From positions 1,335,001-1,399,000 of the forward strand of contig JAUIRK010000097.1 of assembly GCA_030549495.1 (NCBI GenBank): a stretch of DNA of 64,000 nucleotides. The letters are read 5' to 3'. Below, piece after piece: positions 53,645 through 63,104 of this stretch. The translations under genes were made by a program, and so were the position numbers. Under the pieces are notes generated by a model. It saw only the letters and a list, made by a program, of their open reading frames with translations. It searched no databases and was not told where the DNA came from. The DNA comes from Nectonema munidae. Taxonomy: Eukaryota; Nematomorpha; Nectonematoida; Nectonematidae. Each line of letters begins with the position of its first letter. Position 1 is the first letter of the stretch.

Positions 53645-53709
53645 GGGTAGCATTGGTTGAGAAGATGGACTCAGCACGGAAGCCTCTGGATTCGATTCCT
53701 CAACCATAC
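53645..53709 (+). repeat. tRNA-like SINE relic
   Basis: Reads GGTAGCATTGGTTGAGAAG (A-box-like) and CTCTGGATTCGATTCCTC (B box), with matching outer bases GGTTGAG / CTCAACC. The stems are imperfect and the anticodon arm does not close well, so it is a SINE head or tRNA pseudogene rather than a working tRNA. Confidence 0.45.
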
Positions 53710-54577
53710 CAATTTGTTCATAGTTTGACATAAGCGTAACATAAGTGTGCCTTGTCAATGAAAACATACCCACGGTACCTTTTTGCCTTACCTTTTACTC
53801 AAATTTGAAAAATTTGCTACATAATTAACATAAGAGAGAAAAGGAGATAAAATAAACTAATAAAGCAATTTTCACTATTTTAAAATGAAACTGTCTGTTC
53901 TCAGAATAATTTCAAAATATTAGGAGGCATAAAAAATAAGATAGTTTATCGGCACTTTATTTGATATTTTCAAGTTTTTATAAGCAGCAAAAGCCAACGT
54001 TGAAGTAGCTAACCCTTATATGGTGATTTAGTAGCGCTTGTATTTTTTACATTTTGTAAGGAATCATAGTATACAAAAAATGGTAGTTTAATCACTTTTC
54101 ATAAAATTATTTAAGTCTAAGAGCACTAAATCATAAAAAAAACTATGTAAACTAACATAAATAATAAAAATCATAGTATATGAGAACAAGAAAATCATTG
54201 CGTTTTTTTGTCTATTTCTGTCTACAAATAAAATTCTGACTGCTGTTAAATAGATCAAGTACATTTTTAACACCTGACAATATTCATTGATATAAAATTG
54301 AAACGATTGAAAACTATTTTTCTCTCATTTAAAAACAAACAAATTTTAATTTTTGCAATATGTTTGGTGTATTGATAGAACTAAATTATTACCAAAAATT
54401 ATGTGATTAATTTGAATAGCTAAACTTTGGTATCATGAAAAAAGGTTTCTTTTTTGTGTTGTTTTGCTAGAAAAAAGGTTTCTTCTTAGTGGCCGTCTAA
54501 ACGAAAAGACCCCAAATCTGCTTTACAATAGGTTAAAAAGATTGTTCAGATTTAACTGGTCATTAACCAGTCAAAAA

Positions 54578-54640
54578 GAATTTAAAAAATTTGGCGCATC
54601 ATCCTCAGAAAACACAATTTTTGGCGTGTATCTCATAAAA
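54578..54640 (+). repeat. Diverged dispersed repeat, copy 2
   Basis: Partner of 7685-7770. In frame it gives GASSSENTIFGVYLIK within an open stretch of 92 codons starting at a non-ATG codon at 54464. No family recognised. Confidence 0.4.
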
Positions 54641-55179
54641 GGCTCTACGTGCACCCCTGTTAACCTATTATATCAAAATGGAAAAAGAATTCAAAAAACT
54701 AGTGAAAATGACTTTCTAAATGGCACCATTGCCTATCTTTAAAGCATAGCAGCAGCATGTATTGCTTGTATCATTCATCACCTTCATGGCGTGTCTGATC
54801 AAACGAATCATCTATATTCTGAACACGATTATTAAACTCTAAATATTGTTCTTGCTAACATTATATTCGTGTTTGATTCATATTCTATGCCATAAGCAAT
54901 TATATCAAAAAACTTGGTAATTTTTTTTATGATATTCAGTGTTGTCACCAGAAATTTTCATCAAAAGAAGTAGCTCTAAAGCTTTGGGCCGGTTGCCAAC
55001 TATATAGGCATGATGAAATGGCTAGGCATGCTTTTCATCGAATTGCTCTAAAAATTTATCTTCATCGAACATGAATCTAAAATTTGAAAGATGTTGAAAG
55101 CTAAGTTTCATCTTGTCAGTCCTAGATCGTCTATAATGTGTAACTATATTCTTTAATGCTAAAATATCTTTTATACGTT

Positions 55180-56180
55180 GGAGGCGCAGAGTTGTGGAGT
55201 CCGATGTTTTGAGAACGAATTGGAGTCGTAATACTCATTGTGACTCCTATTTTAAAAATAGTTATATTTATAATTTTTAAATTTCATAGACACTTTCTTT
55301 AGTACCCAACGCTGCAAGATCCCAACATAAAAAATGTTTATCATCTTGGTTTAACGTTGTGTTTTTGCCACTCATAGAAAAGGGCTGAGAAATTCGATAA
55401 AATTAAAGAATGAACCTTTTTTATTACACAAATAATACCCTGTAAAGGAACAAGCCTCAGCTTATGAAGAGAATATTGGGAAAATTTTTTAAACCAAATA
55501 CTTTAAAAAAAAATTTATGATTAATTTAGTTTTTGAATGCTATTGTTTTAGCATATAGATAAAAAGGTTATGGACAATTATTTGAAAATCTTTTTGATGA
55601 TAATCTAAGAAAGACACGAAACTACAAATACAAAGCAATAAAGCATTTTAATAAATTATGTTAAAGAAAATAGATCAAACATTTTGCGTTGAAACATAAA
55701 GAAGAAGCATGTAAGATTCATGACATCTTTCAATGACTTTCCAAAATCGACATTCACAAACGACCTTGAAATATGGTACGGTCATCACACTTTTAACGTT
55801 AGTGGTAGTTAGATTGAAAACTTACTAGTGAGTCAGTAATTTTTTATTTTTTCAAAAGTATTTGTTTTAAAAAAAATTCAAAAACTCTGAGCTTTGTTAC
55901 TTTAACAAGGTCTTTGTGTAATAAAAAAGTTCATTCTTTAATTTTATTGAATTTTTCAGCTTGTTTCTATGAATTGCAAAAACCCAACGTTAGACAAAAT
56001 GATAAAAAAAATTATGTTGCATCTTTGGGCACTAAAGAGACTGTCAATGGTTTTATTTTTTAGCCTAGCAATTATGAATATAGCTATTTTTAAAATCGGA
56101 ATATCGCTATACTTTTTACGACTGTTCCGACTCATCCTAAAACGCGCGACTCCAAATCCCAGAGTAGAAGTATGTAAAAT
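55180..56180. mobile_element. Large inverted-repeat element, ~320-bp arms
   Basis: 55180-55508 is the reverse complement of about 55854-56180 at about 75-80% by eye. The best blocks are TGTGTAATAAAAAAG plus GTTCATTCTTTAATTTTAT, and CTATTTTTAAAAT. The central loop of about 345 bp is A/T-rich with no transposase. The outer ends carry GAGTCC/GACTCC-rich sequence, also seen as a fragment at about 59518-59545 (GATTCCGACTCCAAG). A foldback or long-TIR DNA transposon is most likely; no target duplication could be fixed. Confidence 0.75.
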
Positions 56181-56563
56181 GTTCTAAAAATAATTATTAG
56201 TATATGCGAAGATTGTTTGTGTAGGGTGGTAAATCTAATTTAGTATTTGACAAAACTGGCCATGCTGACCCCTAGGTGGAATGCAATGCGAGTTTGTGGA
56301 CTAATAGAAATTGGTGTAGATCTATTTATTTGAGTACCATTTTTATCCTTTTATTTTTATGATCACTAAAATAAAATTTAATTTTAAAAATGATCTCTTC
56401 CAAATTTGGTAATGTCACTCGAAACAGATTTTTGGATTTCATTTGAGATATTGAATAGTGTTGCACAGAAAAGGCCATTCATATATCCACATTTCTAGGA
56501 AATCAATAGTAAGTAAGTATGTATTTAAAAACCAATAGAAAGATATCACTATAAAACATTTAC

Positions 56564-56650
56564 CTTTGAATGAAGGATATTGCAAACTGGGTATTGTGAC
56601 ATGCAAGAGACGAACACAGGGTAGTCAGAACTACCATCGAGATGCTCTGT
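56564..56650 (-). CDS. Probable internal exon of an unknown gene
   Basis: The minus strand has a strong acceptor TTTTTTTGTAG at 56651 and donor TCAAAG|GTAAAT at 56564/56563, bounding exactly 87 bp. This is open in phase 0 as 29 codons: TEHLDGSSDYPVFVSCMSQY, then PVCNILHSK. Base composition is clearly less A/T-rich than the flanks. I do not recognise the family. No partner exon was found nearby; the inverted-repeat element lies downstream and the SDR gene upstream on the other strand. It could be a chance open stretch. Confidence 0.45.
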
Positions 56651-57745
56651 CTACAAAAAAACAAGAACAACGATAACATAAAGAAATTTTGAAATCAATA
56701 GATAAAGGAATCAATAAAAATAAGAGAATAATATTTGTTAATTTTACATCATGTACAATTTTCTCTGACAATAAAATGTGAAAAATTTCTATGAATAATT
56801 TTCACTAAAGTTCTTCCAATTTTTTCAAGAGTGTGACTTAACTTTTTAGCCCTAAATTTTGAAAAGGAGGAAACTAGGAATTTTTAAAGTTTCGCTTCAC
56901 TTGATGAAAAATATTATATAAAGTAAAGGATGAAAATTAAACAAAGAGAAGAGAAGAATAAACTTAACACGGTAAAAGGAAGAGAACAAAATGAAAAAAG
57001 AGAATTTAAAGTGGAAATGGTATTATATTACTGCAACACTACAAAGCTCTTTCAAAAAGATATATTTGGTATATTTCAATTCTGAAGATGTAAAAAAGCA
57101 GAACACTTTTTGGCATTTAAATTCCTCAATTTTGATTCCTTCAAAATGTCCTCATTCTTGTTTACTCTGATATCGTAATCGCATATTTGAATGTATAAAA
57201 ATAACCCGTTTTTTCTCAAAATTATCAATTTGGTGGTTTTTTCATTTTCTGTATTTGAGTAAGTGAATTAAAACTTGTTATGTCCATCTATCCTTACAGA
57301 TTTAACTATGGAAATTCATAATCATAAGAAATAAAATTGAACACTAAAAACTTTTAAAATTTGCAAAAAAACATCCAATAATCGATCCGTTTGCATATTT
57401 AAAAAATTTGTTTTTGTTGTTCATAAATGCTATGTGGAAGAAGAGGCCATTGTCATAACAAGCGTACTCCTTTGATTCAACAACAATAATAATAATAATT
57501 GATTTAATAATCTTAACAAAAGATATTTAGTGTTAAGGATGAGGTGTATATCACTCCTCTCACATTGTTTTATTCTGTGCTTGCTTAATCTGCCTCAGGA
57601 CGACTAATTGATGGTTTTGCAGGATTACGCTAAAAGTATGTTTGTGGCTGTGGAGGAGGTGTGAGAAAGGAAATAAAGAAAGTGCACGCATCTCTAATGA
57701 GGGATGTAGACATTATTTTGCAGAAGAAGACTTCCTAGTGCTTGG
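56651..57745. other. Spacer and 5' region of the SDR gene
   Basis: A/T-rich up to about 57550, then more balanced. TTATTTTGCAG at 57714-57724 could be a splice acceptor for a 5' UTR exon, 21 bases before the SDR start codon. Confidence 0.4.
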
Positions 57746-58654
57746 ATGCTCTCGCTTATTTTGCTTGTTTCTTTTTTTCTTGCTTCCGCCTTCTGTTTTT
57801 ATTGCCTGACATCAAAATACAATGGCGTTGGACCTTGGGATTTGAGTGGCAGATGCATCGTGATAACTGGCGCCGCTGGCACCTTGGGCCGCAGTTTGTC
57901 TCTTTTTTACGGAGAACGCAACGCTTACCTTATTCTGATCGACAGCGATGAAACAAGACTTCTCTCCCTGGCCGCTGATTTGTCGAGACAGGGTCTTGCT
58001 GAGCATCAGTACTGCGTCCTTGCTCGAAACCTAGATTCTGTGATCGCGTGTAAAACGGCCTGCCTGGATATATTTCGGCATACAGGACACATCGACGTCC
58101 TCTTCATGTTGCATGCGAATCTCGCTCGTAACATGCAGGAGTGGCGAAGCGATGATGAGAGTATGAAGCAAATTGAAGGAGTGTTCATGTGCAACTTCTT
58201 TTCCCATGTCTACCTCTTCTCGTATCTTCTTCCTTTGCTAGAAAAAGGCAGGCGCGGAAAAGTCGTTTTAGTTTCCTCGATCGCGGGCCTGGCTTCTCAT
58301 CCCTTTTTATCCATTTACTCCTCCTCCAAATTCGCAATGACGACGTTTTTCGACTGCATCTCGTATGAACTGGAACTCAAGCAGAAAAACGTCAGCATCA
58401 GCAAAGTCTATCTCGGCCTGGTTGAGTCTGATCATTCTCGAGAACACATGAAAAAGTTTTCTCACTTACCCGTTGGTAAACACGTGGTCTTTCATCCCAT
58501 AGATAAAGTTCTTGGTGTCCTGCATCAACTTGCTCAGCACGAATCAAACACCGTACTCTACTATCCCTGGTTTACGTGTCAGATAACACGCTTTTTATAC
58601 ATCTTTTTCCCCAAATGCTATTCTAAAATCATGCGTTATTTATTTTCTCAGTAG
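57746..58654 (+). CDS. Short-chain dehydrogenase/reductase, HSD11B1-like
   Basis: 302 residues in one exon, starting at the first ATG of the frame. Residues 2-20 (LSLILLVSFFLASAFCFYC) form a membrane anchor, as in ER-bound SDRs. The cofactor-binding glycine motif is TGAAGTLG at 41-48, a variant of TGxxxGxG. The catalytic Ser is in VVLVSSIAG (Ser178), followed by Tyr191 and Lys195 of YSSSK. The NNAG position reads LHANLA, so it is not canonical. The segment NVSISKVYLGLVESD and the C-terminal tail resemble 11-beta-hydroxysteroid dehydrogenase 1-type enzymes, which reduce or oxidise steroids or other carbonyls with NADP(H) at the ER. The substrate cannot be read from the sequence; an SDR16C retinol/17-beta-HSD type is the alternative. 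A poly(A) hexamer follows the stop. Confidence 0.85.
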   Translation: MLSLILLVSFFLASAFCFYCLTSKYNGVGPWDLSGRCIVITGAAGTLGRSLSLFYGERNAYLILIDSDETRLLSLAADLSRQGLAEHQYCVLARNLDSVIACKTACLDIFRHTGHIDVLFMLHANLARNMQEWRSDDESMKQIEGVFMCNFFSHVYLFSYLLPLLEKGRRGKVVLVSSIAGLASHPFLSIYSSSKFAMTTFFDCISYELELKQKNVSISKVYLGLVESDHSREHMKKFSHLPVGKHVVFHPIDKVLGVLHQLAQHESNTVLYYPWFTCQITRFLYIFFPKCYSKIMRYLFSQ

Positions 58655-58662
58655 CATACGTG

Positions 58663-58668
58663 AATAAA
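58663..58668 (+). promoter_or_regulatory. Poly(A) signal AATAAA of the SDR gene
   Basis: Canonical hexamer 9 bases after the TAG stop; the 3' UTR would be very short. Confidence 0.5.
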
Positions 58669-59055
58669 TGCCCTAATTTCCTCATCTTTTCTAACTTGTC
58701 TTTGCAGTTGATTGGTATTTTTTGCTTTCTATAATTTCGATCCCATGAAAAATTCTACCCAATATTATCATCTTTTATCTTTCGTTCTCCAACTGCGTGT
58801 TAAAATGATTGAGTCACTTATTCCATAACTCTGGCTAAAATTTAACATCTGTTAAAATGTGCCGCTAGGCCCAACTAGAAGAATGGTCGCATCTTGGCTA
58901 TTGAAATACATCGCGTGTATAAATAATTTTTATTCAGTCCATGTTTTTAGCTTTATACACTCATAATTTAAGTTTGCGTATTATGAACGCAACAAAAAAA
59001 ATATATATTTTAAATTTACAAATATTGATTCTTCTTTGATTAAAATTTTCGAAAA
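58669..59055. other. Spacer, nothing seen
   Basis: No gene or element recognised. Confidence 0.4.
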
Positions 59056-59058
59056 ACC

Positions 59059-59375
59059 TTAAGAATTGTCACCCAAACGCTAACATTGTCACGATTCTTA
59101 AGATGGCACATTGTGGGGTGACAATTATTAAGGTGAGAAGAAATCCAGTAAATTCAATTTAAAATAAAATTACATCAAAAAACAGTGATACGAGAAATCA
59201 TCGTGCTTTTAATTTATATGTTATTTATTTAGTTTATATTTTGTAGTCTTGTGTTTTAAGCAGCCCGTTCGATAAGGCTAGAATAAGCATTGTCCTCCTG
59301 AGCTTAGAGTCTGGCAACAAGACTGGTTCTAGGTATAGGTTATGTATCTTATATCTTGCGTGACAATCCTTAAGA
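59059..59375. repeat. Possible MITE with CTTAAGNATTGTCAC ends
   Basis: Left end CTTAAGAATTGTCACCC, an internal inverted copy GGGTGACAATTATTAAGG at about 59116-59133, and a far inverted copy GCGTGACAATCCTTAAG ending at about 59375. The repeated motif in both orientations suggests a small inverted-repeat element, perhaps nested. No target duplication found. Confidence 0.45.
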
Positions 59376-61260
59376 TTAGAATTTTTAGGGTGATCCAATA
59401 TTTTTTATAGGATATCTACGTTGCGATAGAAAGTTGATAAATGATGGAAGAAATGTTTTATTTTAGATTAAAAGTGCGTGATATTTTGGTTTTATAATCC
59501 TAGTACTTATATCCAAATTCGATTCCGACTCCAAGTATTCAAAAAACCAATGACTTTTTTAAAAAATAAACATTATTATATGCAATCAAAGAAAAACAGA
59601 TGCAAAGAGAAAAATGTAAATATTAAATTCAATATATAGACGAATCTACTTCAAATGTTGATCTTTCCGAAGCTAAAATATAATAATAAGACAGAGACAG
59701 GAATGCTTCTTTTTACAGATGATATATACTTTATTGTATATCAGTATTATTACGTGGAAGCAAAATGTACATGAATTTAGTTCTAAATTTTCTAATGCAT
59801 TTTTAATCATTTTTTTTCATCGTATGTCTTCTGTCCAGAGGCGTAGACAGATGGGGCCGCTGGACAATCCTTTGCCTCCTGGGATTCGATTGAAATAAAC
59901 TAAAATTTTGTATTTTTTTTAATAATTCATACAAAGTATACCATATCAAATAATTTCATAACTGCCAATTATGATTGAAAAGCCTTAAATATAGATCAGA
60001 AGCTGTCAGGTGTTGAAAATGATCTTTCCTGTCATCAACCTTATCATTTGTTAGTAAAGAGTATAATGAAATGAGTATGATGGAATAAATTTGGGAGGTT
60101 CTTCATAAAATTTGATATAGTGAGTATGAACAATGAGTTTTATTAATTACATAAATTAATTGGTCATTTCGCACCCAAAAGTTTAAAACAAACTTGGTAA
60201 GTAACGTCAAAAACTAGGTACGAAATGTCTCGGATACGTAATGTCTTAGGTACTATATGTCCTGCACCGTAAACAACAGGTGTAGTTGAAAATATAGAGA
60301 TTAATACTTTGTTAACGCTGAAAAACTAGAACTTCTACTATGCCTCATAAAAACGATACCGTTTACTATAAAAAAAAGGTTAAAACTCGCTTAACTCTAG
60401 AGTCTAGAGTGGAGCGTATTTCGCCTGGTTATAGAAAAGTTTTACCAAAATTTTTTAACTACAAAACCAAATGAGTTAAAACCTCAGTTAACTTTACTAC
60501 TATACTTTAAAAATAAATTGATCAATAAAATTACATTTGATGACTTTGTAAAAAATAGGTGTTAAAATCCAAAAAAAGTTAATAATGTTGTAAAGTAAAA
60601 ATAATTTTGCAACCCAGTTTTCAACAATAAGTTTAATTGTTGTTTTCAATATAATATTTCACATGAGAATTTATCTTTATGTATATTATAGTTATTGTAA
60701 TTGTGCGATCATCACTAAGCGTGCACTCTGTGATAGGCCAGTTTCGGCTATTGAAGCCTCATCAATAGAAAGTTTATGTACGTTTATAATAATTGATAGA
60801 TCTTGCTTCCTGAGTCAAATTCCTCGCTGCGCCCCTATGTCTTTCTCGTCTAATGTTTTACTATTTTCATCTTTATACTCAATTCCTACATCTTTAAAAA
60901 TTTTCTTGATGGCTTACAGTACTTCCCAAACACCTAAGTTATTATTAAGTTATTAAACACCCGAGTACACTAAGTTGTGAAAGTTCATTTCGCTACCGTG
61001 CTATGCCCCCGCTTTCTAAATATAGAGACCCTAAATTGGCCACTACTTTTTGAGACGTAGAATCGCCACTGCTTGCGAAGAATGAATTTTGGAAAAACCT
61101 TGAAGCGATTCTGCATTAAGATTTGATCGTGAGCAGATTATATAAATGGCGAGCCAACTTATATAAAATTTTTTGATAAAACAATTAAGTTTTTTGGGTA
61201 AACTTTAAAATTTGAAAGGTTATTTTTTGAAAAATTTTAAGAAAAAACTATCACTTTATT
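59376..61260. other. Spacer with hAT-like ends
   Basis: Isolated hAT-like ends: CAGAGGCGTAGACAG at 59837 and the right-end form GATTCTACG/CGCCACTG near 61055-61072, which do not pair with each other. Around 60180-60280 a GTACGAAATGTCT-like motif is repeated. 60363-60396 repeats a segment of the lipase intron (16862-16890). No gene supported. Confidence 0.4.
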
Positions 61261-61411
61261 CAATGATGGGTGGGAATTTGTGACGTAGAAGTGTAGGCAG
61301 ATATTAGATATGTATAGGTGGTATTCAATCTACGTCATATGAAATATAAGAAATACATATTGTTTTCTAATTTATTTGGCGACTACGTGACCTAATCCCC
61401 GCCTATCATTG
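61261..61411. mobile_element. Short MITE with ~28-bp inverted ends
   Basis: The left end CAATGATGGGTGGGAATT and onward to GTGACGTAG is the imperfect reverse complement of the right end CTACGTGACC ... CCCCGCCTATCATTG. A second inverted pair TGACGTAGA / TCTACGTCA lies inside. Flanking ATT on both sides may be a 3-bp target duplication. 151 bp, no coding capacity. Confidence 0.65.
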
Positions 61412-61790
61412 ATTATTATTATAATCACCAAAAACTATTTGGCTATTCATTGCCAATAGCTGCAAGGTAATACTAATACGTAAGTGTTTCCTTGCTAGTT
61501 ATATAGGAGTAAAGTGATGAAATATGCTATTCATCTAATTTGTGACGTAGAAGTGTAGGTAGATATTAGATATGTATAGGTGGTATTCAATCTACGTCAT
61601 ATGAAATATAAGAAATACATATTGTTTTCTAATTTATTTGGCGACTACGTGACCTAATCCCCGCCTATCATTGATTATTATTATAATCACCAAAAACTAT
61701 TTGGCTATTCATTGCCAATAGCTGCAAGGTAATACTAATACGTAAGTGTATTCCTTGCTAGTTATATAGCAATAAAGTGATGAAATATGA
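61280..61790 (+). repeat. Recent 262-bp tandem duplication
   Basis: 61280-61541 and 61542 to about 61790 are nearly identical (three or four differences seen, such as AGGCAG/AGGTAG and GTGTTTCC/GTGTATTCC). The unit contains most of the MITE at 61261-61411 without its first 19 bases plus about 130 bp of flank, so it arose after the MITE inserted. Confidence 0.92.
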
Positions 61791-61884
61791 ATCAGCTATG
61801 CTGGTGTTGTCTCCTATCTACCCCATCGTGACTTCGGTTCTCGAGTGTAATGTGTAGGGAGTCCACCCCTTTGTGTTTTTTTGT

Positions 61885-61945
61885 TCCCCGGGGTACGGGG
61901 ACTCCGAAAAAATTAAAATTTACCCCGGGGTATCCTCGGGTTAAA
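61885..61945. repeat. Paired CCCCGGGGTA palindromes
   Basis: CCCCGGGGTA occurs twice about 40 bp apart in an otherwise A/T-rich stretch, with CGGGGACTCCG between. It may be the end of an unrecognised element. Confidence 0.35.
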
Positions 61946-62690
61946 ATAGTCAAACGCTCTGTTTTATTTGTTTGTTCAATCTAACATCACTTATTGTTGT
62001 ATTTAATATGAATTAACTACTTCAATTTTTGGCATTTAAATAAAAAAAAGTCAAATATTAGTAAAACTTTATTTCATTTTTATAAAAGTATTTCATAAAT
62101 AGTAAAACAGAAAGCGTTTCGTCATTTAATCTGTTTCTTATTTTTGTCTTGAAATTAACAATTTGAAGAAATGTCAGAATAATTTTTATTAATAATAATG
62201 TAGAATATTAAGCATTAAAATTGCACTATACCAGTACTATAGTCAGAAGAGCTAAAATTTTTGTATAGTTAGATTGTATCTATTAGTTGGGCAATCAATC
62301 AAAATAAAAAAAATTTTAAGGTATCTTCGGAAAAAAAATAATAAATAGCATTTTTCTATAATAATGAAAAAATAAATTCAAAGATACCGCCAATTTCAAA
62401 ATTTAAAAATTCAAATTTTGTGGCATAAATTGCCATTTTAGTAACAATAAGAGCATTATTTTTAAGTTTGTTGATGGAAAATCGTCAATTAAGCTTTAAA
62501 ATTATTTAATTTTAAATGTTAAAAGATAAATGTAGTCTTACTCAGAGGTTAGAACTCAATAATAGTCAAAAATATTACGATAAAGTTTTGTAGCATATAT
62601 TATCTAACCTAGACCGTAAGAATAGTAATAAAATTGAATAAAAAAACTAGGACAAAAGTCTCAAAAAAATAAATATTGTTTTGTTTGTTT
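61946..62690. other. A/T-rich spacer, nothing seen
   Basis: No gene or element recognised. Confidence 0.5.
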
Positions 62691-62760
62691 TTTGTTGAAT
62701 TGAAAAAGGCTTGTAAGTTGTCGAAACTCGAAAGCTGGCACTTGGCTTATCATAAGAGTT

Positions 62761-62832
62761 GTGAGCCTTGAGGATCAAACCACTGACCTTCAACTTTTAA
62801 GCTGAGAGGTACATCCTAACAACCATTGAGAC
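62761..62832 (-). repeat. tRNA-derived SINE head
   Basis: The minus strand reads TCAATGGTTGTTAGGATG (A box), a stem TCAGC/GTTGA around TTAAAA, and AGTGGTTTGATCC (B box), with outer bases GAGTCT / AGGCTC. The anticodon loop is one base short and the T stem is weak, so it is a SINE or tRNA pseudogene. A tRNA-unrelated tail may continue to about 62700. Confidence 0.5.
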
Positions 62833-63100
62833 TCAAAAAAATAAATAAATATATATAAATAAATTATTTAAATAATAAATAAAAACTATTTTTAATTATT
62901 TTTATGTAATTATTTAAACTATACATATGTGACATTACACAAATCACTTTATATAATTTTCATAAGTTTTCAAAAAAAAATTTTAACCAAATACTTTAAT
63001 AAAATATAAGTGCCAATTTAAAACTTTTTATTAGTTTATATTTAAAACTTGCAAAAAATGTATATCTAAAGAAAAAGTCTAAAAAATATATATTTATTAC

Positions 63101-63104
63101 TTAA
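63101..63104. other. TTAA target site at the piggyBac end
   Basis: TTAA followed directly by CCCTTTACACCGAAC, the usual CCC-starting terminus of piggyBac elements, on the 3' side of the transposase gene. Confidence 0.75.

Larger units (their letters stand above)
52976..55179. other. Spacer with small relics
   Basis: A/T-rich. It holds a tRNA-like relic (53645-53709) and a diverged repeat (54578-54640). An open stretch at 54464-54742 contains the latter but has no recognised family. Confidence 0.45.

Noticed and set aside
53645-53709. Functional tRNA gene
   Set aside because: A and B boxes are visible, but the anticodon and T stems do not close properly.
59837-61072. One hAT element bounded by CAGAGGCGTAGACAG and the CGCCACTG end
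   Set aside because: The two ends are not inverted copies of each other and no 8-bp duplication fits.
62761-62832. Functional tRNA gene on the minus strand
   Set aside because: The anticodon loop is short and the B box deviates; a SINE head is more likely.
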